NCBI RefSeq assembly: GCF_008370325.1
Contig: NZ_VNIP01000011.1
Span: 620,001 to 684,000, forward strand
Direction of reading: 5' to 3'
Origin: Martinezella tropici
GTDB lineage: Bacteria; Pseudomonadota; Alphaproteobacteria; Rhizobiales; Rhizobiaceae
DNA length: 64,000 nucleotides
Under the pieces are notes generated by a model. The model had not been told where the DNA came from and did not search any database. It saw nothing but the letters and a program-made list of their open reading frames with translations. Positions 8,724-17,654 of this stretch are shown here, piece after piece. Within the stretch, counting starts at the first letter, position 1; the number at the start of each line of letters is the position of its first letter. A program made the translations under genes and the position numbers.

Positions 8724-9323
8724 TTAGCCCTCCCGCTTCGCGGATGCTACGGCAACAGCCGAAGCGACATCAGCCTTGCCGGCGACATTGCCGACCAGCT
8801 GCTCGACGACAGCTGCGGCCGTTTCTTCAGCAATGGCACCAACATCGCCAAAAGCCTTCGTCTTGATCTCGGCGATGCGGGTTTCCGCAGCCTTGAGCTT
8901 TTCGGAAAGGCTTGCCTCGATCGCCTTGCGATCTTCCTCGGCCTTGGCCTTGGCAGCATCGCGGGCGCTTGCGCCGATGGAATTCGCCTTGGCGCGCGCG
9001 GTAGCCAATTCGCTTTCATAAGTCGCGACGGCGGCGTCGGCTTCGGCCTTCAGGCGAGAAGCTTCCTCGATATCCTGAGCGATCCGGTCGTGCCGGCTTT
9101 CCAGGATGCCGCCAACACGCGGAATGACAATCTTCTGCATGGCCACATAGAAGATGACGAAGGTGATCACCAGCCAAAGCAGCTGTGACGGATACGTCGT
9201 ATGGTCAAACGGCGGAAAAACACCGGCGTGATGGCCTTCATTCGGCGCACCCGTTTCCGTATGCACCTCGCCGGCGGCCGGCGGTGCTTCTTCAGCATAT
9301 GCCGGGGTCACAAACATGCTCAC
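8724..9323 (-). CDS. atpG: F0F1 ATP synthase subunit b'
   Basis: A 199-residue second b-type subunit, present in photosynthetic bacteria and alphaproteobacteria that build a b/b' heterodimeric stalk. It has a poorly conserved 50-residue N-terminal extension (MSMFVTPAYAEEAPPAAGEV...), a membrane helix (YPSQLLWLVITFVIFYVAM), and a long Ala/Glu/Lys coiled-coil region with the IVIPRVGGILESRHDRIAQD junction. AGGTGAG precedes the ATG. The 72-base gap to atpE contains a hairpin (9350-9378). The gene is also called atpF' or atpF2. Confidence 0.95.
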   Translation of the reverse strand: MSMFVTPAYAEEAPPAAGEVHTETGAPNEGHHAGVFPPFDHTTYPSQLLWLVITFVIFYVAMQKIVIPRVGGILESRHDRIAQDIEEASRLKAEADAAVATYESELATARAKANSIGASARDAAKAKAEEDRKAIEASLSEKLKAAETRIAEIKTKAFGDVGAIAEETAAAVVEQLVGNVAGKADVASAVAVASAKREG

Positions 9324-9349
9324 CTCCAGGTGGTCTGCAAATACAAAGA

Positions 9350-9378
9350 ATCACGGCTCGCTATCCGCGAACCGTGAT
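9350..9378 (-). promoter_or_regulatory. Hairpin between atpE and b', possible attenuator or RNA processing site
   Basis: Arms ATCACGG / CCGTGAT flank an inner TCGC / GCGA pair across one mismatch, with a 5-base loop. On the minus (coding) strand it is followed by TTCTTTGTATTTG, which resembles a leaky U-rich tail. It sits exactly between the gene needed in 10-15 copies per enzyme (subunit c) and the one needed once (b'). Confidence 0.6.
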
Positions 9379-9395
9379 CTATGACGCCGCTGATA

Positions 9396-9623
9396 TCAGA
9401 CGGCGAAGAGCAGGAGGAGAGCGATGAGCAGCGAGAAGATGCCCAGAGCTTCCGTAACGGCGAAGCCGAATACCAGACGGCCGAACTGGCTGTCAGCAGC
9501 CGACGGATTGCGCAGTGCGCCGGACAGGTAGCTGCCGAAGATATTGCCGAGGCCGAGAGCCGTGCCGGCCATACCAAAGCAAGCCAAACCTGCGCCGATG
9601 AACTTTGCTGCTTCCGCGTCCAT
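9396..9623 (-). CDS. atpE: F0F1 ATP synthase subunit c
   Basis: A 75-residue proteolipid with two membrane helices joined by the polar loop GALRNPSAADSQFGR. The proton-binding carboxylate is the Glu of FAVTEALGIF in the second helix. Glycine-rich spacing in the first helix (GAGLACFGMAGTALGLGNIFG) is as expected for the c-ring. The absence of extra Na+-liganding residues near the Glu suggests a proton-coupled ring (inference). GGAG precedes the ATG. It lies between atpB (66-base gap) and b'. Confidence 0.97.
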   Translation of the reverse strand: MDAEAAKFIGAGLACFGMAGTALGLGNIFGSYLSGALRNPSAADSQFGRLVFGFAVTEALGIFSLLIALLLLFAV

Positions 9624-9689
9624 GTTGAACTCCTTTGAAATGGTTGTGCGGTGAATGACTGACGCCCTTAGACGCCAATGTCTTTATCC

Positions 9690-10442
9690 TTAGTGGCCAC
9701 CCGGATGGATCGCGTCGTTGAGGTACATGCAAGTCAGCACCGCAAAGACGTAAGCCTGGAGGAAGGCGACGAGGAACTCGAGACCGGTGAGGGCGACGGT
9801 CATGATGAGGGGAAGAATGGCGCCACCGATGCCGAGCGCGCCAAGGGCTCCGAGCGAGGCGACGAAGCCTGCGAACACCTTGAGCGTGATATGACCGGCC
9901 AGCATGTTGGCGAAAAGACGAACGGAGAGTGAAATCGGCCGCGACAGGAAGGAGATGATTTCGATCACCACCACCAGCGGCAGAAGGATGCCCGGAACGC
10001 CTTGCGGCACGAAGAGCTTGAAGAAGCCGAAGCCGTGCTTGATCAAACCGTAGAGAATGACGGTGAGAATGACGAGCAGCGCCAGAGCGAAGGTGACGAT
10101 GATCTGGCTGGTGATGGTATAGAAATACGGAACCATGCCGAGCAGGTTTGCCGTCAGCACGAACATGAAGAGCGAGAAGACCAGCGGGAAGAACTTCATT
10201 CCCTTCGTTCCCGCCCCTTCCTTCAGCATCGAGGCGATGAATTCGTAGGCCATTTCCGCAACCGACTGAGCGCGGCTCGGGATAACGCTGCGCTGTGCCG
10301 CGGCGAAGTAGAGGAAGCCGGCGGAGATTACCGCGGAGGCGACCATGAACAAGGAAGCGTTGGTGAACGAAAAATCAATTCCACCGATATCGATCGGAAT
10401 AATCTTGAAGATCAGGAACTGATGGGTAGGTCCGTTTGCCAC
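9690..10442 (-). CDS. atpB: F0F1 ATP synthase subunit a
   Basis: A 250-residue membrane subunit that forms the proton half-channels against the c-ring. The essential arginine is in LSVRLFANMLAGH; the last helix ends with AFLQAYVFAVLTCMYLNDAIHP. The GTG at 10442 (VANGPTHQFLI) is taken as the start because it gives the usual family N terminus and length; the frame stays open 48 bases further upstream with no ribosome site. The next gene upstream is atpI, with a 78-base gap. Confidence 0.95.
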   Translation of the reverse strand: MANGPTHQFLIFKIIPIDIGGIDFSFTNASLFMVASAVISAGFLYFAAAQRSVIPSRAQSVAEMAYEFIASMLKEGAGTKGMKFFPLVFSLFMFVLTANLLGMVPYFYTITSQIIVTFALALLVILTVILYGLIKHGFGFFKLFVPQGVPGILLPLVVVIEIISFLSRPISLSVRLFANMLAGHITLKVFAGFVASLGALGALGIGGAILPLIMTVALTGLEFLVAFLQAYVFAVLTCMYLNDAIHPGGH

Positions 10443-10520
10443 CGCTGGTTCTCTTTCATTTTCCCGCTCGAGCGAGCGGATGCCTCTCACCTGGAAACGG
10501 CGCCGCAGCGTCGCTTCCGC

Positions 10521-10865
10521 TCATTTCTTGTCTCGGCCTTGCTCATCCAGCGCCGGTGTCGCCACCTTGCCCGCAGAGCGCAGCACGTTCAGCACGCCGG
10601 CACAGAATCCGAGAAGCAGCAAGATAATCATGCCCCACGGCGCCGTACCGACAAAACGGTCGAAGACGTAGCCCAGAACAGCGCCAACGATAATGGCGGC
10701 AATGAATTCGCTGGAAAGCTTCATCGCCTGAGCATAGCCTTTACGGCCTTCCTCGGCGCGAACCTCCCCGTATTCATCCTCTTTCGCGGCAGCGCGCTTG
10801 CTCGCCAATTCGGCTCCCAGCTGCGCCCGCCGCTGTTCCAGACTTTCGTCGCGGTCGTCCGTCAT
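10521..10865 (-). CDS. atpI: ATP synthase protein I (F0 assembly factor)
   Basis: A 114-residue protein with a charged N-terminal third (MTDDRDESLEQRRAQLGAEL...) and two hydrophobic segments (FIAAIIVGAVLGYVFDRFV and WGMIILLLLGFCAGVLNVL). This is the AtpI/Mg2+-transport-like fold that helps c-ring assembly and is dispensable in other bacteria. It is the first gene of the F0 operon; a strong promoter ends about 100 bases upstream, and GGGGAGGATATCACC precedes the ATG. Confidence 0.9.
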   Translation of the reverse strand: MTDDRDESLEQRRAQLGAELASKRAAAKEDEYGEVRAEEGRKGYAQAMKLSSEFIAAIIVGAVLGYVFDRFVGTAPWGMIILLLLGFCAGVLNVLRSAGKVATPALDEQGRDKK

Positions 10866-11174
10866 GGTGATATCCTCCCCTTTCGTCGCGCGTTATCCCT
10901 ATACCCCGGTCAACGCGTAAACGAACAGCAGGTTTCGCCACCTTTCGGCCCGTTTTGAAGTCGCGCGCAACATAGTTTTAGGAAAAAGCATAGTCAAGGC
11001 GTAGACGACATCTGTCCAGCCATAAATTAGCCTAATTAAATCATGAGTTTAGAGTGAAAGAACCGTGCCGGACGAAAACTGAGCCGAAGAATCCTCTTCA
11101 GCCCATGCTTTTCTATGGCTTTTTTGCCAGCCGCCATGGCCCTTCTTAGGGCCAATCCGCAAACTTCGAACGCC
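10866..11174. other. Intergenic region upstream of atpI
   Basis: 309 bases between the sleB stop and atpI. The part near 10870-11000 holds the atp promoter. The part at 11020-11110 is AT-rich. I see no gene in it. Confidence 0.6.
10969..10997 (-). promoter_or_regulatory. Sigma70-type promoter of the atp operon
   Basis: On the minus strand, -35 TTGACT (10997-10992), a 17-base spacer and -10 TATGTT (10974-10969). The start would be near 10962, leaving a leader of about 95 bases before atpI. Rhizobial housekeeping promoters accept this spacing. Confidence 0.6.
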
Positions 11175-12356
11175 TCAGCTCCAGCCGCCGCCATACGTGC
11201 GGTAAAAGATATGCATGCCGATGCGTCCGACCTTCACCATCTCGGCCGCCCATTTCGGCCTGACGTAGACGGCATGGTAGTGGGTGGCGGAGCCGACTTC
11301 AGGCAACCAGATCTTACCGGCCGTCACCGCCATCGCGACCTGACGGGCGATGCGCCAGTGTTCCGGCGAGTTGACCCGATCCTTGACGTTGTCGCAGGCG
11401 AAGGAGAACTGGCAAGCGTTGGTCCAATCCTCGTTCTGATAGACGACGCCGCAGATGGTTTTGGGATAGACGGGATTGCGAACGCGATTGAGGATGACCT
11501 GGGCGACGGCCGCCTGCCCTTTCACGGACTCGCCGCGCGCCTCGAAATAGATGCCGGTCGCAAGGCATTGCTGCTCATCGGACGAGAACACAGATGGCGG
11601 CAGGATATTGGCTGCCCACAGGTGATCCTTCGGTCCGATCTGCGGCACGAAACGGCCCTCGCCGTCCTGATCCTTGGCAAGAATGGAATCGAAAGGCGAG
11701 ACACGGGCATAGTCCGGCGCCGGCGATGCATAGGCCGCCGCCAGAACATCGGCATTCCGATTGGTGACGAGGTTTGCCAGATAGGCCGGCACGCTCTCGT
11801 CCAGCTTCGGCGGCTGCTTCTTGTAGAAGGCGGTGGCGATCTGGATTTCCTTGCCGTCGAGCTTCGGCTTCAGGAAGGCAGTGCGCTCACCGGTATCGGA
11901 TTCCGGCCGAAACAGCATGCTTTGCCGCTCCAATACCGAGCCCGCAGAAAAATCCTTCGGCGGCTGCATCGGCGCTATGGCAACGACGCGGCCCTTCTTG
12001 TCCTGGCGGTTGACCCGGTCCTCATCCGGTCTCGGATCGCTGCCTTTTTGTTCCGACTGGAAAGCAACCCGCCGCCCGTCCGGCAGCACCAAGCCGCCGT
12101 CGCCCACCGCGGCGGCCGTCTTGGCATCGCCGAAGGCGAGTTCCGCCTGATGGGTGGAACCGGCCGGTGAGGCGGTCATCACCATGCGCCAGTTGGCCCC
12201 TTCCCTGTCGATGCCGGAAAGGAGGCCGGCAAGATCGGCGTAGGCCGCAGGAGACGGAAAGATCAGCCAGGCACAGAGCCCGAAGACGGCGGGCGAAGTC
12301 CAGTTTTTCGGCAAGAAACTCAATTTTCGGCTGACATAACGCGAGCGAGACAACAC
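11175..12356 (-). CDS. SleB-type cell wall hydrolase
   Basis: A 393-residue protein. A membrane anchor or signal segment lies at residues 25-42 (AVFGLCAWLIFPSPAAYA), a poorly conserved middle follows, and the C-terminal hydrolase_2 domain begins near residue 262 with CLATGIYFEARGESVKGQAAVAQVILNR (written here as two adjoining motifs: CLATGIYFEARGE and SVKGQAAVAQVILNR). Glu272 in YFEARGE is the predicted catalytic acid; ATHYHAVYVRPKWA closes the domain. These enzymes act as lytic transglycosylases on peptidoglycan. A GTG start is inferred, with GGAG 5 bases before it (a TTG one codon later is equally placed). Spore germination is not implied in a rhizobium; cell-wall remodelling is the likely role. 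Confidence 0.85.
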   Translation of the reverse strand: MLSRSRYVSRKLSFLPKNWTSPAVFGLCAWLIFPSPAAYADLAGLLSGIDREGANWRMVMTASPAGSTHQAELAFGDAKTAAAVGDGGLVLPDGRRVAFQSEQKGSDPRPDEDRVNRQDKKGRVVAIAPMQPPKDFSAGSVLERQSMLFRPESDTGERTAFLKPKLDGKEIQIATAFYKKQPPKLDESVPAYLANLVTNRNADVLAAAYASPAPDYARVSPFDSILAKDQDGEGRFVPQIGPKDHLWAANILPPSVFSSDEQQCLATGIYFEARGESVKGQAAVAQVILNRVRNPVYPKTICGVVYQNEDWTNACQFSFACDNVKDRVNSPEHWRIARQVAMAVTAGKIWLPEVGSATHYHAVYVRPKWAAEMVKVGRIGMHIFYRTYGGGWS

Positions 12357-12472
12357 CGGACTCCAAACGGCACTCGAAACCAGGAGCCGGAATAATCCCC
12401 CATTAACCTTGATGGATGGTTAATTCGGGCGAATCTGTGATCGTGAATACAGCAAGCTACCCAGGGCAAGAG

Positions 12473-12502
12473 AAAAGGCCCGGCGGATGTCCACCGGGCC
12501 TT
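12473..12502 (-). terminator. Terminator downstream of kup
   Basis: Stem AAGGCCCGGCGG / CCACCGGGCCTT with one mismatch and the loop ATGT. On the minus strand it is followed by TTCTCTT. It lies 24 bases after the kup stop and ends the corA-kup unit. Confidence 0.8.
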
Positions 12503-12525
12503 CGAACGATGCGATAAAATCAGCC

Positions 12526-14427
12526 TTAGATGATGACGTGCGAGCCCAGTTCCACCACGCGGTTGGCCGGCAGGCGGAAGTAGTCTGAAGGGTCGGTCGC
12601 GGCGTTGGCGAGTGCGATATAGAGCCGGTCCTGCCAGTGCGGCATGCCCGACTTGGCGTCCGGCACGAGCTTACGACGACCGAGATAGAAGGAGGTCGAC
12701 ATGATGTCGAACTTCAAACCGGTCTTGCGCAGGGTCGCGAGTGCCTGGGAGACGTTCTGCGATTCCATGAAGCCGAAGCGCAGCTCGACGCGCGAGAAGC
12801 GATCGGAAACCTTTTCGACCGTATAGCGATCTTCCTGGAGGACACGCGGCTTGTTCGTGGTGCGGATCGTCAGGATCACGTTCTTGTCGTGCAGGACGTG
12901 ATTGTGCTTCAGATTATGCAGCAGCGCGGCAGGCGCGGATTCCGGATCGCTGGTCAGGAAGATCGCGGTGCCGGGCACATGGGCGGGCGAGTGATCGCTC
13001 TTGCGCTCGATCGAGCTGACGAAGGACGACAGCGGGATATCGGTGTGCCGCGTTTTTTCCATCAGGATCGCGGTGCCACGGCGCCAGGTCCACATGATGA
13101 CGGTGAAAGCGGTCGCGATCAGCACCGGAACATAGCCACCGTCGTGGATCTTCAAGAGGTTGGCGCCGAGGAAGACGAATTCCAGGAGCAGCAGCGGCGT
13201 CAGCACGGCAACAGCCATGGGTAGCGTCCAGTTCCAGCGAACGCGGACGAATTCGAAAGCCATGATCGAGGTGACGACCATCGCGCCGGTAACCGAGATA
13301 CCATAGGCCGTCGCCAGCGCGTCCGAGGTCTTGAAGGCCAGGACCAGGAAGATGACGCCGAAGAATAGGACGGTGTTGACCGACGGCAGGAAGATCTGGC
13401 CGGTATTGGTCTCGGAGGTGAACAGGATTTCCATGCGCGGCAGGAAGCCCAGATGGATGGCCTGGCGCGTGAGCGAGAAAGCGCCCGTAATGACCGCCTG
13501 GCTGGCGATGATCGTCGCCAGAGTGGCGAGAATGACCACCGGCAGGATCGCCCAATGTGGAAACATCAGGAAAAACGGGTCGGACATGGCCATCGGCTCG
13601 CGCAGCACCAAAGCGCCCTGGCCGAAATAATTCAGCGCCAGCGACGGAAAGACCACCACGAACCAGGCCCACTGGATCGGACGGCGGCCGAAATGGCCGA
13701 GGTCGGCATAGAGCGCTTCCGCGCCCGTCACGGTCAGAAACACCGCACCGAGCACGACGATTCCAAGAAAGCCTTCCCTTATAAGGAAGCTGATCGCATA
13801 CCACGGATTGAGCGCGGCCAGAATGCTGTAATCGTCGGAAATGTGCATAACGCCGGCAAGGCCGATGATGATGAACCAGAGAGCTGTGATCGGGCCGAAA
13901 AAGCGGGCGACCGCGCCGGTGCCGTGCGACTGGATGGCGAAGAGCAGCGCCAGGATGGCGACCGATATGGGAACGATATAGTCTGACAGCTGCGGCGTGA
14001 CCAGCTTCAGGCCTTCGACAGCCGAGAGAACCGAAAGCGCCGGGGTGATCATCGCATCACCAAGGAAGAGCGCGGCGCCCAGCAGACCCAGCAGCATCAG
14101 AATGGCGGTATGGCCGTTGGCCGTCTTCATCAACAGCGCCAGCAGCGACAGCGTGCCGCCTTCGCCGTCATTGTCTGCGCGGAGCAGAAAAAGGACATAT
14201 TTGATCGTGACGATGATCGTCAGCGTCCAGAACATCAGCGAGACGACGCTGATGACTTCGCCGCGCGTCAAACCGTCAGCGGCTACCGGCTTCAGTGCCT
14301 CGCGAAAGGCATAGAGCGGGCTCGTACCGATATCGCCATAGACCACGCCGATCGAACCGAGGGCGAGGTATGCGAGCTTACGAGCGTTCATTTTCCCGTC
14401 GGGAGAATGATGGTTTTCGTTAGACAT
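12526..14427 (-). CDS. kup: Potassium uptake protein Kup
   Basis: A 633-residue K+ importer of the KUP/HAK/KT family. The signature GDIGTSPLYAFREAL is at about residue 32. About 12 hydrophobic segments follow to near residue 440, then a cytoplasmic C-terminal domain. Kup works as a proton-coupled, low-pH or constitutive K+ uptake system in the inner membrane. It starts 17 bases after the corA stop on the same strand, so both are probably on one mRNA that ends at 12473-12502. Confidence 0.95.
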   Translation of the reverse strand: MSNENHHSPDGKMNARKLAYLALGSIGVVYGDIGTSPLYAFREALKPVAADGLTRGEVISVVSLMFWTLTIIVTIKYVLFLLRADNDGEGGTLSLLALLMKTANGHTAILMLLGLLGAALFLGDAMITPALSVLSAVEGLKLVTPQLSDYIVPISVAILALLFAIQSHGTGAVARFFGPITALWFIIIGLAGVMHISDDYSILAALNPWYAISFLIREGFLGIVVLGAVFLTVTGAEALYADLGHFGRRPIQWAWFVVVFPSLALNYFGQGALVLREPMAMSDPFFLMFPHWAILPVVILATLATIIASQAVITGAFSLTRQAIHLGFLPRMEILFTSETNTGQIFLPSVNTVLFFGVIFLVLAFKTSDALATAYGISVTGAMVVTSIMAFEFVRVRWNWTLPMAVAVLTPLLLLEFVFLGANLLKIHDGGYVPVLIATAFTVIMWTWRRGTAILMEKTRHTDIPLSSFVSSIERKSDHSPAHVPGTAIFLTSDPESAPAALLHNLKHNHVLHDKNVILTIRTTNKPRVLQEDRYTVEKVSDRFSRVELRFGFMESQNVSQALATLRKTGLKFDIMSTSFYLGRRKLVPDAKSGMPHWQDRLYIALANAATDPSDYFRLPANRVVELGSHVII

Positions 14428-14444
14428 TCAGGATCACTAGACTC

Positions 14445-15422
14445 TCAGAGCCAGCCTTTCCAGCGAAAAAAGAAAAACGGAACGATGGCGGAAACCACCA
14501 TCAACAACAACGATGCCGGGTAGCCGTAGGCGAAATGCAGCTCGGGCATATGCTCGAAATTCATGCCATAGACGGACGCCACAAGCGTCGGCGGCAGGAA
14601 CACCACGGAAGCGATCGAAAAGATCTTGATGATGGCGTTCTGCTCGATATTGATCAGCCCGAGCGATGCATCCAGCAGGAAGGTGATATTTCCCGCGACA
14701 AAGGATGCGTGCTCGGACAAGGACTGGACATCCCGCGAGACATTGCGACACAGGTCCTTGGCCTCATGGTCCTGTTGCATGGCGGGGATGGCATGAAGGA
14801 AGGTCAGCAGCCGGGATAGCGAACTCAAGCTGTCACGCACCTTGCTGAGCGTGCGGTGATAGCCTGCGATGTCCTTGAGCTTTTCTTCCAGGTAGTTTGC
14901 CGGGCGGCGGATCTTCTTCACGCGATCGCCGAATACGTGCACCGACAATATATCGATACCGGCGACGGTCTGTTCAAGCACCTCGGCGGTACGGTCGACA
15001 ATGGTTTCGAGAAGTTTGGCAAGGAGCGCGACACCCGTGCGCCGCTCCTGCGGAATGCGCTGCAGAGCCGCGATGAACAATGCGAAGGATTTCGGCTGTG
15101 CGTAGCGGATGGTGACCAGCCGGCGTCCCGTCAGAATGAAGGCGACATCGGTCAGCATCGGCAGATTGGTATCGGCCTTCCACAATAGGGAAGCGGTCAG
15201 AAAGACCGAGCCGTTTTCAACGTAGAGCCGGCTGGAAGGCTCTATGTCCTTCATGTCCTCGCGCGTCGGCACTTCGAGCCCAAGCAGCCGTTCGATATCG
15301 GCCTCTTCGTCGCGCGTGGGATCGACCATGTCGATCCAAACGGCATTGTCAGGCAAGCGGTCGGCGGCCGAGAGATCGGGGAGCTGAATCGGTTTGGAAT
15401 CTGAGCAATAGGCAGTTATCAA
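14445..15422 (-). CDS. corA: CorA-family divalent metal (Mg2+) channel
   Basis: A 325-residue inner-membrane channel. The long alpha/beta cytoplasmic domain is followed by the first pore helix ending in the GMN selectivity motif (Gly286-Met287-Asn288 in VYGMNFEHMPEL) and a second membrane helix (YPASLLLMVVSAIVPFFFF). The start is a TTG at 15422: GGGAG lies about 8 bases upstream and the protein then begins ITAYCSD, which fits the usual N terminus; the frame is open a further 165 bases upstream but with unrelated Arg-rich sequence. Mg2+, Co2+ and Ni2+ are family substrates. It forms a two-gene unit with kup. Confidence 0.9.
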   Translation of the reverse strand: MITAYCSDSKPIQLPDLSAADRLPDNAVWIDMVDPTRDEEADIERLLGLEVPTREDMKDIEPSSRLYVENGSVFLTASLLWKADTNLPMLTDVAFILTGRRLVTIRYAQPKSFALFIAALQRIPQERRTGVALLAKLLETIVDRTAEVLEQTVAGIDILSVHVFGDRVKKIRRPANYLEEKLKDIAGYHRTLSKVRDSLSSLSRLLTFLHAIPAMQQDHEAKDLCRNVSRDVQSLSEHASFVAGNITFLLDASLGLINIEQNAIIKIFSIASVVFLPPTLVASVYGMNFEHMPELHFAYGYPASLLLMVVSAIVPFFFFRWKGWL

Positions 15423-15836
15423 CTGCTCGCTCCCGCGACAGCGGAGACGACACTGAAGCCGAGGCACTTTGCGCGCATTCGCCGCGATCCCACCAATGGC
15501 CAATGAAAAAAGCTCATAAAACCCCGGTCGTATCCCGCCGGTCCGGCCGGGAATCCGTGTCCATGTTCCATTGCGCTGCTGTACCAATCCTTCGTCCGTC
15601 CTGGCGAAGGCGCCTGCTCGGACGAAATAAAACCACCATGCGGCGGAGGGCGGTCATCGGAAATGCTCGACCAGTTCCACGCCGGCGGCGCATATGCAGC
15701 AAAGCTCGCAAAGAATCAAGTCACAACCTCTTCATTGCGCGATTTCACCGCAGTTTCGATGATCTTGCGAAGTCATAGCACAGGATGCCGACAAGACAAT
15801 GCGTCGCTATACAGAAAGCAGATATGTCTCTGTAAT
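15423..15836. other. Intergenic region between mrp and corA
   Basis: 414 bases. It must hold the corA-kup promoter and the mrp 3' end. Several weak open frames occur on both strands but none has a ribosome site or family resemblance. I see no clear terminator or repeat here. Confidence 0.5.
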
Positions 15837-16997
15837 TTATTCGAATACGATCGACGGCGCAGCGCGTTGCGGTGTGCCCTCCACTTGCTTCCAAACCTTG
15901 GCAGCGATCTCGCGATAAATATTCGCGACGACTCCGTTCGGTTCGGCGGCGACGAGCGGCGTGCCAGCATCCGAGGTTTCACGAATGCCCATGGTCAGCG
16001 GCACTTCGCCGAGGAAAGGCACGCCGATGCGCTCGGCTTCCCTGCGCGCGCCACCATGGCCGAAAATATCGTAGCGGGCGCCGGTGTCCGGCGCGATGAA
16101 ATAGCTCATGTTCTCGACGATGCCGAGGACAGGAACCTCGACCTTGCGGAACATGTTCAGGCCCTTGCGCGCATCGATCAAGGCGAGGTCCTGTGGCGTC
16201 GAAACGATGACGGCGCCGGCAAGCGGTACCTGCTGTGCCATGGTCAACTGCACGTCACCCGTGCCGGGCGGCATGTCCACCACCAAGACGTCGAGCTCGC
16301 CCCAGGCGACTTCGCGCAGCATCTGCAGGAGCGCGGATTGCACCATCGGCCCGCGCCAGATCATTGCGGTTTCTTCCTCCACCAGGAAACCCATCGACAT
16401 GACTTTGAGGCCGTAATTCTCCATGGGATTGATGATGCGGCCGTCGATCTGCGTGGGACGTCCGGAAATCTTCAGGAGGCGCGGCATCGAAGGGCCATAG
16501 ATATCGCCATCCAGAATGCCGACGCGCAGGCCGTTGGCCAGGAGGCCCAGTGCAAGATTAACTGCGGTGGTCGATTTGCCGACACCACCCTTGCCAGAAG
16601 CGACCGCGATGATGGCCTTGACGCCCGGAACGCCGATCTTGGCGGCGCGGGGCGGCTGTTGCGGCGCGTGCTGATGAGGATGCGGATGGGAATGGCCGTG
16701 CGGGGCAGCTTGCGCCGGCGTCGGCCGGGCGGCGGGCGCGCCGGCCTTCTTGTCGGCGGTCAAAGCGACCAGGGCGCCCTTGACGCCGGGCATTTCCTTG
16801 ATGACGCGCTCGGCCGCAAGACGCATCGGCTCGAGATCCTTGGCGCGTTCGGCGGGAACGGTAATAGAGAAATAGACCTTGCCGTCGGAAATGAAGACAT
16901 CCGACACCATACCGAGCTCGACGATATTGTGCTCCAGGTCCGGGCCGCGAACCGTCTTCAACGTTTCCAGCACCTGTTCCTTGGTGATATCTGCCAT
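15837..16997 (-). CDS. mrp: Mrp/NBP35-type P-loop ATPase, Fe-S carrier family
   Basis: A 386-residue protein with an N-terminal MIP18/DUF59 domain (residues 1-85), a linker with seven histidines between residues 99 and 110 (HGHSHPHPHQHA), and a deviant Walker A P-loop ASGKGGVGKSTT near residue 133. Family members carry and insert [4Fe-4S] clusters. The usual CPxC before the IFG motif is absent: the sequence reads ENMSYFIAPDTGARYDIFG at about residue 297, so a cluster bridged at that site is not possible in the usual way. The ATG follows GAGGGTGG. The gene lies alone with long gaps on both sides. Confidence 0.93.
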   Translation of the reverse strand: MADITKEQVLETLKTVRGPDLEHNIVELGMVSDVFISDGKVYFSITVPAERAKDLEPMRLAAERVIKEMPGVKGALVALTADKKAGAPAARPTPAQAAPHGHSHPHPHQHAPQQPPRAAKIGVPGVKAIIAVASGKGGVGKSTTAVNLALGLLANGLRVGILDGDIYGPSMPRLLKISGRPTQIDGRIINPMENYGLKVMSMGFLVEEETAMIWRGPMVQSALLQMLREVAWGELDVLVVDMPPGTGDVQLTMAQQVPLAGAVIVSTPQDLALIDARKGLNMFRKVEVPVLGIVENMSYFIAPDTGARYDIFGHGGARREAERIGVPFLGEVPLTMGIRETSDAGTPLVAAEPNGVVANIYREIAAKVWKQVEGTPQRAAPSIVFE

Positions 16998-17654
16998 TCC
17001 ACCCTCACTGCACGATCTTCATCCGGAGCGCAGCATTTGTCGCACGCTTCCTGAAATCTTTCTGGCTTAGATAGTAGAGCGGCGGGACTTCGCCAAACGA
17101 AATTCAAGGCGCTATCGATAAAAAGCGTCTTCGTTGCGGCCGGCAGGTCCGCCGGGTCCATCTATGACCCCACCAGCCGCAACGGTCTCCCAACACGGAA
17201 AGACGTTCGCCGGCCGACATAGAACAACTGCTTGGAAGGAATAGGGCAAGGTTGGGAAAATCGCCTCATCGGCCGCTTCGATCTTTGTGAGCGTGCCAAT
17301 TGGGCAACAACCGCCGCCGACACCCTTCGCCTGGGAAGCTATGGCGACGGCATCGGCGACGGTCGTTTGATCCGCGCCCGTTTCATCGGCGCTGTTATCA
17401 AAGTCCCCTCTGGACCTCTGCCATTTAACAAGCAGGAAGCGTGCCAGTTTTCACAAAATTGAAAAAATCGCCGCATTTCAGAGACTTGGCGAGGAGCTGG
17501 TCGGCCTGATCAGAAGGGCGCGCCGATTCTCCTCATCATATTTTATTCGCAGCGCACAAAATTCATTCAGCAACTGCCCGAATTGCAGTCAATTGGCCAC
17601 ATCCTGCCGGCAATTAAAACTGACGACGGCAGCACTTCGGCGAGCCCGCAAGGA
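16998..17654. other. Long intergenic region upstream of mrp with an inverted repeat
   Basis: 657 bases between the luxR stop and mrp. The one clear structure is an inverted repeat at 17132-17184. The rest is moderately GC-rich without a convincing gene; a 76-codon open frame on the plus strand at 17232-17462 has no ribosome site or recognisable content. Confidence 0.5.
17132..17184. repeat. Inverted repeat, possible structured RNA
   Basis: Arms CGTTGCGGC (17132-17140) and GCCGCAACG (17176-17184) are exact complements; inside, GGGTC (17154-17158) and GACCC (17166-17170) can form a terminal stem with a 7-base loop. It sits 135 bases upstream of the mrp start. Confidence 0.6.

Noticed and set aside
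15663..17054. 463-codon plus-strand frame opposite mrp
   Set aside because: Shadow of mrp, His/Asp/Arg-rich translation without a fold signature.
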